Source: Rhizobium lentis (GTDB taxonomy: Bacteria > Pseudomonadota > Alphaproteobacteria > Rhizobiales > Rhizobiaceae). Taken from it: 64,000 nucleotides of DNA. Made by a program: the position numbers and the translations under genes. The notes under the pieces were generated by a model that made no database searches, was not told where the DNA came from, and was given only the letters and a program-made list of their open reading frames with translations. Location of the stretch: positions 310,001-374,000 of the forward strand of contig NZ_JACHBD010000005.1 of the NCBI RefSeq assembly GCF_014200175.1, written 5' to 3'. Positions 52,121-60,360 of the stretch are shown here, piece by piece (the stretch's first letter is position 1; the number at the start of each line of letters is the position of its first letter).

Positions 52121-53115
52121 ATATCCCCCGCGCCTCCCTGCTATTCCCCCATCTCCTGTTTCTCTCTGGCTGCACTAGCGATCCGCAATCGGCTCTTAAT
52201 GCCGATGGACCTTCAGCCATGGAGCTTCGAGAGTTGATATCGCTGTTTGTCGCGGTCTGCGGTGTCGTCTTCGTGCTGGTCATGGTCGTCATGACGTGGG
52301 CCCTGGTTCGCAGGAGGAACCCGGCGCCCGGCAGGCCTCAGACCGAGCGCTCCATGGGCAGGGCCGTAAGCGCGGCAATTGTAGGGACCGTTCTCGTCAT
52401 AACCTTTCTGACCGTTTCGAGCTTTTACGCCACGCGCAGCATCGACTGGCGCGAGGCTGATCCTGCGACGGTCGTCGTTCGGGGCCAGCAATGGTGGTGG
52501 CAATTCACCTATCTTAATGCGGATCCGGCGAAAACCGTCCAGACCGCCAACGAACTGCATATTCCGGTGGGAACCGACGTCCGGCTGCGTCTGGAGGCAA
52601 CGGACGTCATTCACTCATTCTGGGTACCTAACCTGACGGGAAAGCAGGACCTGGTTCCCGGCCGCGAGAATGGACTGACGCTTCATGCCAGCAAACCCGG
52701 CGTCTATCGCGGTCAATGCGCCGAGTTCTGCGGCCTGCAGCACAGCCACATGGCTCTGCTGGTGGTTGCCGAGGAGCCTGACGATTATGCCCGCTGGCTG
52801 GAAGCGCAGCGAAATGCGGCGGTCGAGCCGGCCGACCGCGATGCGGTGGCGGGCAAGCTGGTCTTTATGAGCAAGCCTTGCGCCGCCTGCCACACGATCC
52901 GCGGCACGGCGGCGGGCGGCACCTCAGGACCGGATCTTACCCATGTCGGCAGCCGCAGCATGATCGGAGCGGGACTGCTGGAAAATACGCGGGGATCGAT
53001 CGCCGCCTGGATCGCCGATCCGCAGACGCTGAAGCCGGGAAACAACATGCCCTTGGTTCCTCTCACCAGCGAAGAGCTGCAGCAATTGAGCGCCTATATG
53101 AGTGAGCTCCGATGA
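52117..53115 (+). CDS. coxB: Cytochrome c oxidase subunit II with fused C-terminal cytochrome c (caa3 type)
   Basis: This subunit has 332 residues. It starts at the TTG at 52117, overlapping the upstream stop (TTGA), with GAGGTG eight bases before; a longer frame upstream is not protein-like. A lipoprotein signal ends in LSGC near residue 19. Two membrane helices follow, then the CuA domain with QWWWQFTYLN, HSFWVPNLTGKQD and the copper ligands in CAEFCGLQHSHM (about 201-212). A cytochrome c domain with CAACH near 254-258 and methionine in NNMPLVPL completes it. It receives electrons in the periplasm and passes them to subunit I. The stop overlaps the subunit I start by four bases. Confidence 0.95.
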   Translation: MNIPRASLLFPHLLFLSGCTSDPQSALNADGPSAMELRELISLFVAVCGVVFVLVMVVMTWALVRRRNPAPGRPQTERSMGRAVSAAIVGTVLVITFLTVSSFYATRSIDWREADPATVVVRGQQWWWQFTYLNADPAKTVQTANELHIPVGTDVRLRLEATDVIHSFWVPNLTGKQDLVPGRENGLTLHASKPGVYRGQCAEFCGLQHSHMALLVVAEEPDDYARWLEAQRNAAVEPADRDAVAGKLVFMSKPCAACHTIRGTAAGGTSGPDLTHVGSRSMIGAGLLENTRGSIAAWIADPQTLKPGNNMPLVPLTSEELQQLSAYMSELR

Positions 53116-55025
53116 CGTGCCAGGACAAGACTCCGTCACCCGCCGATCTGGCAGCCGGCAATGAACCGGCCGAAGCCTTTCTCAGGCGAACTTGGTCGAC
53201 GCCGTCGGGGCTGTTGGCCGCGCTGTCCACGGTCGATCACAAGGTCGTCGGACGGCGCTATATCGCGACAGCCTTCATGTTCCTGCTCCTCGGCGGCGTG
53301 CTTGCGCTGGCGATGCGCCTCCAGCTCGCTTTCCCGGAGGCGCGCTTCATCAGCGCGGACCGTTACAACCAGATCTTCACGGTCCATGGGAGCAACATGA
53401 TGTTCCTTTTTGCCGTGCCAGTGATGGAGGCGATGGCCGTCTATCTGGTCCCGCTGATGGTCGGTACCCGCAACATCGCCTTTCCCAGACTGAATGCCTT
53501 TTCATATTGGATATTTCTGGCCGGGGGGCTGCTCCTCTGGATCTCTCTCCTGCTCGATACGGGCCCTGACGTCGGATGGTTCGCTTACGTTCCCCTAGCG
53601 GGCCCGCAATATGGCGCAGGGAAGCGGGTGGACATCTGGGCGCAGATGATCACTTTCACCGAAGTGTCGGCCCTTGCCGTCGCCGTCGAGATCGTCGTCA
53701 CCGTCTTCAAGCTCAGGGCGCCAGGTATGTCGCTCAATCGCATTCCGCTTTTCGTGTGGTCGATGCTGGTGACGGCCTTCCTTGTCATTCTGGCGATGCC
53801 GGCGATCATGTTCAGTTCTTCGTCGCTCATTCTCGACCGGCTGGTCGGCACGCAGTTCTACAACCCTTCGGAGGGTGGCGACGCCCTTCTCTGGCAGCAC
53901 CTATTCTGGTTCTTCGGCCACCCCGAGGTTTACATCATCTTCCTGCCGGCAGTGGGTATGGTATCCGCCATGATCTCCACCTTCACCCGGCGGCCTGTTT
54001 TTGGATATCTGCCGCTAGTCTTGGCAATGATCGCGACCGGTGTGCTGGCTTTCGGCCTCTGGGTGCATCATATGTTCGTCGCCGGTCTGCCGCGTCTTGG
54101 AAGCAGCTTCTTCACCGCCTCCAGCATGGCGATCGCCATTCCCGCAGGAACCCAGATCTTCTGCTGGCTGGCGACGCTGTGGGACGGACGTCCCATCTTC
54201 AAGACACCGTTGCTTTTCATCATCGGCTTCCTGATCACCTTCGTGATCGGCGGAATGACCGGGGTGATGGTGGCCTCCGTGCCGCTCGACACGCAAGTTC
54301 ACGATACTTATTTCGTCGTGGCGCATTTTCATTATGTGCTGATCGGCGGGTCCGTCTTCCCGCTCATCGGCGCTATCTACTACTGGTTCCCGAAAATGAC
54401 CGGCCGCATGATGAGCGAAAGGCTCGGCCGATGGGCCTTCGGCCTCATCTTCACCGGCTTTCACCTGACCTTCTTCCCTATGCACATCCTCGGCCTTCAA
54501 GGCATGCCGCGCCGCGTCTACACCTATCCGCCGGAATTGCCCTGGGCAGGCTTGAACCTCTTCGTCAGCCTCAGCGCCATCATCCTGGCTGCCGGCTTCC
54601 TCATCTTCTTCACCGACGCCGTGCGCAGCTTCAAATTCGGTCCGGCCGCAGGGCCGAACCCCTGGAACGCCTCGACGCTGGAATGGGCTACGTCCTCGCC
54701 CCCTCCCCCCTACAACTTTCGCCACATCCCGGTTGTTCAATCCGCCGAACCGCTCTGGGCGGACGGAGAGACCTTGCCGGTGGCCACAGGCCTTAGACTC
54801 GACCGACGGGAAGTGATTGTCAGCAGCGTTACGGGAGCCGAGCCGGAAGCGCGGGAATCCATGCCAGCCAATTCGATCTGGCCGCTCCTGGCAGCCATCG
54901 CCACCAGCGTCATGCTGATCGGTTCAATCTTCACCCCCTGGGCGGTGATCTGGGGAGCGATCCCGATAGCCATCACCCTCACGGGATGGTTCTGGCCGAA
55001 GCAAACTCCGGAGGACGAGTCATGA
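53112..55025 (+). CDS. coxA: Heme-copper oxidase subunit I with non-canonical proton-channel residues
   Basis: A polytopic protein of 637 residues with the heme-copper ligands: H in FTVHGSNMM, WFFGHPEVY (CuB His with the cross-linking Tyr), VHHM, and VAHFHYVL. The usual D-channel Asp in GxRDxAFP is Asn121 here (GTRNIAFPRLN), and the usual K-channel Lys in PTGxKIF is Gln348 (PAGTQIFCW). The C-terminal 100 residues carry two extra hydrophobic helices (SIWPLLAAIATSVMLIG, PWAVIWGAIPIAITLTGW), beyond the usual 12. It reduces oxygen in the inner membrane. It overlaps the genes on both sides, an intact cta operon. Pumping may be altered. Confidence 0.95.
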   Translation: MTCQDKTPSPADLAAGNEPAEAFLRRTWSTPSGLLAALSTVDHKVVGRRYIATAFMFLLLGGVLALAMRLQLAFPEARFISADRYNQIFTVHGSNMMFLFAVPVMEAMAVYLVPLMVGTRNIAFPRLNAFSYWIFLAGGLLLWISLLLDTGPDVGWFAYVPLAGPQYGAGKRVDIWAQMITFTEVSALAVAVEIVVTVFKLRAPGMSLNRIPLFVWSMLVTAFLVILAMPAIMFSSSSLILDRLVGTQFYNPSEGGDALLWQHLFWFFGHPEVYIIFLPAVGMVSAMISTFTRRPVFGYLPLVLAMIATGVLAFGLWVHHMFVAGLPRLGSSFFTASSMAIAIPAGTQIFCWLATLWDGRPIFKTPLLFIIGFLITFVIGGMTGVMVASVPLDTQVHDTYFVVAHFHYVLIGGSVFPLIGAIYYWFPKMTGRMMSERLGRWAFGLIFTGFHLTFFPMHILGLQGMPRRVYTYPPELPWAGLNLFVSLSAIILAAGFLIFFTDAVRSFKFGPAAGPNPWNASTLEWATSSPPPPYNFRHIPVVQSAEPLWADGETLPVATGLRLDRREVIVSSVTGAEPEARESMPANSIWPLLAAIATSVMLIGSIFTPWAVIWGAIPIAITLTGWFWPKQTPEDES

Positions 55026-55624
55026 AAGAACGTATCGCACTCGACCTGTCGAAGCTTCCCCTGCATGGCATGGGCAGTGCGAGCCTGACCTTCTGGGGCA
55101 CCGCCGCGTTCATGTTGATCGAAGGCATGGGATTTGCACTGACAATCGCGATCTATTTCTACCTGATGAGCCTGGCGCCGCGTTGGCCGATCGAAGCCCC
55201 TCCTCCGGATCTTCTTCCGGGGACGGTCCTCACCCTGCTGCTTCTCGTCAGCATCGTGCCGAATATGCTGGTGTCGCGGTGGGCGCAACGCAAGGAGCTG
55301 CGCAAGGTGCGCCTGGGGTTGATTGCCATGGCCTTCATGGGCGCGATACCGCTCATCCCCCGCGTATTCGAATTTCCTGCCCTTCATATCAGCTGGGACG
55401 ACGACGCCTACGGATCGATCGTCTGGACGATTCTTGGTCTGCACACTATCCACATCGTCACCGATCTCATCGACACGATCGTTCTCGCCTGCCTGATGTT
55501 TTCCAAGCATGCAGACAATACCCGCCGCTACGGCGATGTCGAAGACAACGCGCTTTACTGGAACTTTGTCGTCCTCGCCTGGCTTCCCCTCTACGGATGC
55601 ATTTATTGGGTGCCGCGGCTATGA
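55022..55624 (+). CDS. coxC: Cytochrome c oxidase subunit III
   Basis: This short subunit III of 200 residues starts at the ATG at 55022, overlapping the subunit I stop (ATGA). It has about five membrane helices (LTFWGTAAFMLIEGMGFALT, IYFYLMSLAPRW, VLTLLLLVSIVPNMLVSRW, WTILGLHTIHIVTDLIDTIV, NFVVLAWLPLYGCIYWVP) and the EGMGFA-type start seen in the caa3/ba3-like group. Subunit III stabilises the catalytic core and supports proton uptake. It is shorter than mitochondrial-type subunit III, fitting the extra helices at the end of subunit I. Confidence 0.88.
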   Translation: MKERIALDLSKLPLHGMGSASLTFWGTAAFMLIEGMGFALTIAIYFYLMSLAPRWPIEAPPPDLLPGTVLTLLLLVSIVPNMLVSRWAQRKELRKVRLGLIAMAFMGAIPLIPRVFEFPALHISWDDDAYGSIVWTILGLHTIHIVTDLIDTIVLACLMFSKHADNTRRYGDVEDNALYWNFVVLAWLPLYGCIYWVPRL

Positions 55625-56517
55625 GAGCAGGAACAACGATCGCCTTGCTGGCCATTATGGCGGCACCGGCCTCGGCCCATGACGGCCATGCCCATTCCGG
55701 CTCTTTTCCGTGGACCATCGACCCCTGGATCGTTGTACCGCTGGGTCTCAGCGCGGCCTTATATGCATGCGGCAGCCTTCGCTTCCGGCCGCGCTCCCTA
55801 GAAAGCCGCCGTTCCTTCGTCCAAAGGCTTGTGACCTTCTGGACCGGTTGGTTCATTCTCACCGGCGCGCTCGTGTCTCCCCTGCATTGGCTGGGTCAAC
55901 AGCTTTTCAGCTTCCATATGGTCGAACATGAATTGGTCATGGCCATTTCGGCGCCGCTGATCGTGCTATCGCGGCCCTCGGCGATGCTGCTCTGGGGACT
56001 ACCGAAGATCGTCAGGCGCCAGACGGGACGGGCACTTGCTTCAAACGCGATGCGCAGCGCGTGGAACTGTCTCAGCAACGGCACAGTGGCGACACTGCTG
56101 CACGGCGTGACGATCTGGGCCTGGCACGCGCCGATCCTGTTCGACGCCACGATTGACAGCCCGCCCCTCCACCGCCTGCAGCACCTTTCCTTTTTCGCGA
56201 GCGCCGTCCTGTTCTGGTGGTCCGTCATCTGGAAGAAGAATCGGGGACTGGCTGCCTGGCACGTCTTTTTGACCATGCTGCATATGAGCATTCTCGGTGC
56301 GCTCATCACACTTGCGCCGAGAGTGCTCTATGGGGTGCAGACGCGAGCCTCCGAGACCTGGGGGTTGTCGCCGCTCGAGGACCAGCAGATGGCGGGCCTG
56401 GTGATGTGGGTACCTGCAGGGATCATCTACGCCATCGCAGCGCTGACGCTGACCGCATTGTGGATCAGAGACTCGGGAAAAGGAGGCGCAGGTGGAACGC
56501 ACATCGTTGCCCCGTAA
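55621..56517 (+). CDS. ctaG: CtaG (caa3-type oxidase assembly factor)
   Basis: A membrane protein of 298 residues, with ATGA overlap at the start. It has a signal-like or first helix (TIALLAIMAAPASAH), a His-rich DGHAHSG stretch after it, and about seven helices including PLHWLGQQLFSFHMVEHELV, HAPILFDATIDSPPLHRLQH and SVIWKKNRGLAAWHVFLTML. The HMVEHxLxM motif is typical of caa3_CtaG. This family is needed for CuB or heme insertion of caa3-like oxidases. It directly follows the oxidase subunits, so this is the local assembly factor. Confidence 0.92.
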   Translation: MRAGTTIALLAIMAAPASAHDGHAHSGSFPWTIDPWIVVPLGLSAALYACGSLRFRPRSLESRRSFVQRLVTFWTGWFILTGALVSPLHWLGQQLFSFHMVEHELVMAISAPLIVLSRPSAMLLWGLPKIVRRQTGRALASNAMRSAWNCLSNGTVATLLHGVTIWAWHAPILFDATIDSPPLHRLQHLSFFASAVLFWWSVIWKKNRGLAAWHVFLTMLHMSILGALITLAPRVLYGVQTRASETWGLSPLEDQQMAGLVMWVPAGIIYAIAALTLTALWIRDSGKGGAGGTHIVAP

Positions 56518-56914
56518 CTCGCTTCTGCCTGCTTTCGTCGCGGCTGCCTGCATGGTCAGCTCTGCGGCAGCGGTGTTCTTGACCGACATCTATCGCCAGC
56601 GCTCCGAACGCCAAGCCGCTGCGATCGCGATGACGAAAGGCGATCCCGCACGCGCACCGGCGATCTTTCGCCGCTATGGCTGCGCCGGATGCCACACGAT
56701 TCCGGGCATAGAGGGCGCCGACGGCAAGGTCGGCGGCGATCTCTCCGGTCTGCGCGAACGGGTCTACATTGCGGGCGTGCTCAACAATTCCGCCGATAAT
56801 CTGGTCGCCTGGATCGTTACACCGCAAGCCTATTCGCCAAAGACCGCAATGCCGGCCACGGGCATATCCGAAGCGGAAGCGCGCGACCTGGCCGCCTATC
56901 TCTTTGGGCGTTAG
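56492..56914 (+). CDS. Single-heme cytochrome c, membrane-anchored
   Basis: This protein has 140 residues from the GTG at 56492, overlapping ctaG by 26 bases. It has one N-terminal helix (LLPAFVAAACMVSSAAAVFL) and a class I heme domain with CAGCH at about 64-68, a family end GGDLSGLRERVYIAGVLNNS, and Met in PKTAMPATGIS as the likely sixth ligand. It resembles the small soluble-domain cytochromes that donate electrons to an oxidase. Position at the end of the oxidase operon supports this. Confidence 0.85.
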   Translation: MERTSLPRNSLLPAFVAAACMVSSAAAVFLTDIYRQRSERQAAAIAMTKGDPARAPAIFRRYGCAGCHTIPGIEGADGKVGGDLSGLRERVYIAGVLNNSADNLVAWIVTPQAYSPKTAMPATGISEAEARDLAAYLFGR

Positions 56915-56930
56915 GCACTGAGCGACCGAT

Positions 56931-57845
56931 TCAAGGACGAGGCGTCGGCCGCGGCGGCAATGACTTCAGATATCGAGCCATGGCGATGCGGTCCGACTCG
57001 GGGAGTTCAGACGTGTTTTCCACGACGTCCGCCATCGACCAGCCGACATAACCGTGATCGGGCGTCCTGCCGCTCCGAAGCATTTCGGCGATTTCCTGCT
57101 CGGACCACGAGCCAATGCCCTCCGGCGTGATGTTCGGATTAAAACCGACACCTTCGGAACTCACCCCTCCGGCAAATCGCGTCTTGGGCTTGATTGCGCC
57201 AAAGATGTTGCGGGAGGAATGGCACTCGGCGCAATGGCCGAGCGCTTCGACCAGATAGGTCCCGCGATCATGCATCGGATCGCCGATCGCATTTCCTTCC
57301 GGCCGACCTTCATGGAAGAAGAGCAGCTTCCAGAAGCCGACGAAGCGTCGAATGCGAAACATCGGATCGATATCATGCGGCTGCGGACGTTCCGCGACCG
57401 GTCGGAGCGTATGCAAATAGGCATAGAGGTCCCTGACATCGTCAAACGTCATGCCGGTATAGCTGGCATAGGGAAACACGGGATAGTAATGCTGTCCCGA
57501 CGGAGACACGCCGGCGATCAGCGCATTGGCCAGATCTGCGACTGACCATGAGCCGATGCCGGCCTGCGGATCGGGCGAAATATTAGGTACTCGAAAGCTT
57601 CCATAGGGGGAGGCCAGAGCGAGGTCGCCGCCCAGTTTCAGACGATCCGGCTGGCCCGGTGAAGCATGGCAGGAGGCACACCCGCTCGCGGCAAATACCA
57701 GCCGGCCGCGCTCAGCATCCCCGGGCGTCAGCCCGGAATCGCCGGCCGCAAAAAGCGGATGCGGTCTGGTCACGAACCAGACCAGGGTCGCGATGACGAG
57801 GATCGCAACAATGGCAAAGGAAACCGGTCTCGTACCCTCCAACAT
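56931..57845 (-). CDS. Di-heme cytochrome c
   Basis: A protein of 304 residues with one N-terminal anchor (FAIVAILVIATLVWFVT) and two heme sites, CASCH at about 56-60 and CAECH at about 203-207, each followed by Met-containing loops. The layout with GRLVFAASGCASCHASPGQP, PNISPDPQAGIGSWSVADLA and NPNITPEGIGSWSEQEIAEM is typical of the cytochrome subunit of alcohol/aldehyde dehydrogenases and related di-heme proteins. It points toward the oxidase operon (convergent). It could be another electron donor, but its partner dehydrogenase is not in the window. Confidence 0.88.
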   Translation of the reverse strand: MLEGTRPVSFAIVAILVIATLVWFVTRPHPLFAAGDSGLTPGDAERGRLVFAASGCASCHASPGQPDRLKLGGDLALASPYGSFRVPNISPDPQAGIGSWSVADLANALIAGVSPSGQHYYPVFPYASYTGMTFDDVRDLYAYLHTLRPVAERPQPHDIDPMFRIRRFVGFWKLLFFHEGRPEGNAIGDPMHDRGTYLVEALGHCAECHSSRNIFGAIKPKTRFAGGVSSEGVGFNPNITPEGIGSWSEQEIAEMLRSGRTPDHGYVGWSMADVVENTSELPESDRIAMARYLKSLPPRPTPRP

Positions 57846-57878
57846 TCTGCACCTGCATCCTCCTATCGAGCGGTCGCC

Positions 57879-58190
57879 TCAAGGGGGCGGCGGCTCGACC
57901 ATGTAGGGCCGTCGGCCTCGGCGACAAAGATAAACGTCGCGCTCGGGATTTGTCTCCAACGCAAAGCCGGAGCTTCGCAACATGGCTTCGACCGCTGCCT
58001 TGTTTGGGATGAACCCGTTGGTAGGATCGGCTGCATAGCGCTCTTCGACGAAGAAAGGCGTCGGGTAGTCCCGCCGGTCGAAAACGTTCCATTGCGAAAA
58101 TTCATAGTCACCTTGAAGCGTGGATATTGTGGAACCAGGCCCCAGTTCGTTGATGCACCACTTCAAAGCCGGATTCATCATCGTCTGCAT
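57879..58190 (-). pseudogene. C-terminal remnant of a SAM-dependent methyltransferase (TIGR04290-like)
   Basis: About 100 residues match the end of TIGR04290-family methyltransferases found in rhizobial glycan clusters: ISTLQGDYEFSQWNVFDRRD, PTPFFVEERYAADPTNGFIP and NKAAVEAMLRSSGFALETNP, then DVYLCRRG. The N-terminal SAM-binding half is missing, and the fragment begins where the upstream epimerase ends, so it looks like a deletion remnant. Assignment is from memory of the family; the truncation is plain from its size. It could still be translated from an internal ATG as a short peptide. Confidence 0.55.
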
Positions 58191-58201
58191 CCGCCTTACG
58201 A

Positions 58202-59248
58202 TCAGTTCTCCAGAAAGGCAGTGTGCGAGGCTGCCATTCTGCGACGATGGCGAGGCGCTCCTGTTCGCCTTCGTGGGCGATCGTCCAGATTGGCGGCGAA
58301 CCAGTCGATCGTATATCTGAGCCCTTCGGCAAGCGGCACCGTCGGCTGCCAATTGAGAAGCTCCATTGCACGGGAAATATCGGGCCGGCGACGCTGGGGA
58401 TCATCCTTCGGCAGCGGCCTGTATGCGACAGCGGTCTGGACCGGCATCATTGAACGGACCATCTCGGCGAGCTCGTTGATGGTGAACTCCCCGGGATTGC
58501 CGAGGTTGACCGGCATGCCGGGGTTGGGCCGCACGTCCATGAGCGCTATGAGACCGCCGACAAGATCGCTGACATAGCAGAAGGATCGAGTCTGCGTGCC
58601 GCTTCCATAGATGGTCAGAGGCTTCCCGGAAAGGGCCTGCACGATCAGGTTGGAGACGATCCGGCCGTCATTGGCCTGCATGCGCGGGCCATAGGTATTG
58701 AAGATGCGGGCGACCCGCGCGTCGACTCGGTCCACGCGAAGCATGTCGAAGCAGAGAGCTTCGGCGGCGCGCTTTCCCTCGTCGTAACAGGCGCGTGGCC
58801 CCGTGCAGCTGACATTGCCGCGATAATCCTCCCGCTGCGGATGCTCGGCCGGATCGCCATAAACCTCGCTGGTCGAGGCCTGTAGAAAGGAAGCCCCCTG
58901 CCGGTCGGCCAGCGCGAGAAGGTTGCCCGTGCCGGCGACGCAGGTCATCATGGTATGAACGGGATCGGCCTGATATTGTGGCGGCGATGCGGCGCAGGCC
59001 AGATTGTAGATCTGGTCGACAGGCTCATCAATCTTCAGGAATTCGCAGATATCTTGTTCGATCAGCCGGAAACCCGGATGGTTCACCAGCGGCCTGACAT
59101 TGTCCCGCGATCCGGTGATATAGCTGTCGACGCAAATGACGGCATCGCCACGGCCGAGAAGAGCATCACAGAGATGCGAGCCGACAAAGCCCGCGCCCCC
59201 TGCGACCAGGACAGTCTTGCCTGTGCCGCGATGATTGACTTGAAGCAT
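58202..59248 (-). CDS. NAD-dependent decarboxylase/epimerase of the UDP-xylose synthase type, copy 2
   Basis: A protein of 348 residues, paralogous to the one at 33689: GGAGFVG at 17-23, VDSYITGSRDN, YNLACAASPPQYQADPVHTM, Y155-x3-K159 in CYDEGKR, then [16 protein letters not shown]. The last 25 residues after WFAANLDD are Arg-rich (PRRRTGAPRHRRRMAAS) and unlike the family, as if the original 3' end was replaced by the junction with the methyltransferase remnant. It makes a pentose- or keto-type sugar nucleotide for the neighbouring glycosyltransferases, from which it is separated by 11 bases. Confidence 0.88.
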   Translation of the reverse strand: MLQVNHRGTGKTVLVAGGAGFVGSHLCDALLGRGDAVICVDSYITGSRDNVRPLVNHPGFRLIEQDICEFLKIDEPVDQIYNLACAASPPQYQADPVHTMMTCVAGTGNLLALADRQGASFLQASTSEVYGDPAEHPQREDYRGNVSCTGPRACYDEGKRAAEALCFDMLRVDRVDARVARIFNTYGPRMQANDGRIVSNLIVQALSGKPLTIYGSGTQTRSFCYVSDLVGGLIALMDVRPNPGMPVNLGNPGEFTINELAEMVRSMMPVQTAVAYRPLPKDDPQRRRPDISRAMELLNWQPTVPLAEGLRYTIDWFAANLDDRPRRRTGAPRHRRRMAASHTAFLEN

Positions 59249-59259
59249 CGATACTCTCC

Positions 59260-60360
59260 TTACGCTGAGATACGGTCCAAAGCTGGCTTGGCGGGCAGTT
59301 GCGAAAGAGCGCGAGCGAGCTCACCGGCACGCGCGGCGCCCGTATGACCGCTCATCACCAGTTTCCTTGCGGCAGCGGCGACCGCCAAGCGGTCGCTGTC
59401 GGGAAGGTCCGTCAGCAGCGCCACAACATCTTCCGGCGCGCGTGCGATGAGAGAGGCCTCCCCGTCCGGCAACAGTTCGTCGAGGCCGCGCCAGAAATCG
59501 CTGATGATGGGCGTTCCGCAGGCGGCGGCCTCGAAGAGGCGCACGCTGGGCGACCAGCCGGCGGCAATCATGTCGCTGCGGGTCACGTTCAGCGTGAACC
59601 GCTGCCGGCTGTAAAAACTTGCATGATCGGCGGGCGCCAGATGCTTGATGCGTTCGACATTGGCCGGCCAGTCGATCTCGGCAGGATATTGCGGCCCGGC
59701 GACGACGAAGCGCATGGCCGGCAGGCGGCGCGCCGGCTCCAGAAGGAGACGCTCCAGCGTCGGCTGCCGGTCCGGGCTGTAGGTTCCGAGATAGCCAAGA
59801 TCCCAGGCGGGGGCCTCTCCCGTGTTGCCATAGCGCTCCTGATCGACGGAGCAGTAGAGCGCAACGGCGCTCTGTGCACGGTAGTTCTGCTCCAGCCGCG
59901 CCAGCACCTCTCCTCCCGAGAAGGAGAAGTAAGCATCGAACAACGGAATCTGCCTCAGCGCCAGATATTCCTCATCGCCGCGGTCGAGCTTGGCTAAGGT
60001 CACCGGCGTGTCAATGTCGTAGAAGCAGAGGCGTTTCAGGTTCAACGCGGCGAGCCTGTCGATCAGCGCCACGCCATCCGGTACATAGGATCCTGCAATG
60101 ACGGCATCGGCCGTGCGCAACCTTTCCCCGTAAAGCTCGATCAAGGCACTCAGATCGGAATAGTAACCGAGCTCGCAAAAATCAGGCGAAGCGAGATCCC
60201 TGTGATCGGCGTACCAGGGCACGTCCCGCTCCAGGAACAGAATGCGGTGAGCATTTTCCCGCAAGCCTTTAATGAGCGCTCGATACGTCGTGGCGTGGCC
60301 GTTTCCCCAGGAGGAGGAAAGCGAAAGGCCGAGGAACACAATGTCGAGAGGTCTTGTCAT
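59260..60360 (-). CDS. CgeB-like glycosyltransferase, copy 1
   Basis: A GT-B-like protein of 366 residues. It has IVFLGLSLSSSWGNGHATTY at the start, a FLERDVPWYADHRDLASPDF segment, LKRLCFYDIDTPVTLAKLDR and the C-terminal domain with DLGYLGTYSPDRQPTLERLL, VAGPQYPAEIDWP and LFEAAACGTPIISDFWRGLD. This is the pattern of CgeB-type spore/surface glycan transferases. It is the fourth of the overlapping genes after the GT4 gene at 62578 and overlaps the next by four bases at its start. Confidence 0.82.
   Translation of the reverse strand: MTRPLDIVFLGLSLSSSWGNGHATTYRALIKGLRENAHRILFLERDVPWYADHRDLASPDFCELGYYSDLSALIELYGERLRTADAVIAGSYVPDGVALIDRLAALNLKRLCFYDIDTPVTLAKLDRGDEEYLALRQIPLFDAYFSFSGGEVLARLEQNYRAQSAVALYCSVDQERYGNTGEAPAWDLGYLGTYSPDRQPTLERLLLEPARRLPAMRFVVAGPQYPAEIDWPANVERIKHLAPADHASFYSRQRFTLNVTRSDMIAAGWSPSVRLFEAAACGTPIISDFWRGLDELLPDGEASLIARAPEDVVALLTDLPDSDRLAVAAAARKLVMSGHTGAARAGELARALSQLPAKPALDRISA

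Noticed and set aside
54015..54740. A long minus-strand frame opposite oxidase subunit I.
   Set aside because: It is highly charged low-complexity sequence and antisense to a gene with all oxidase ligands.
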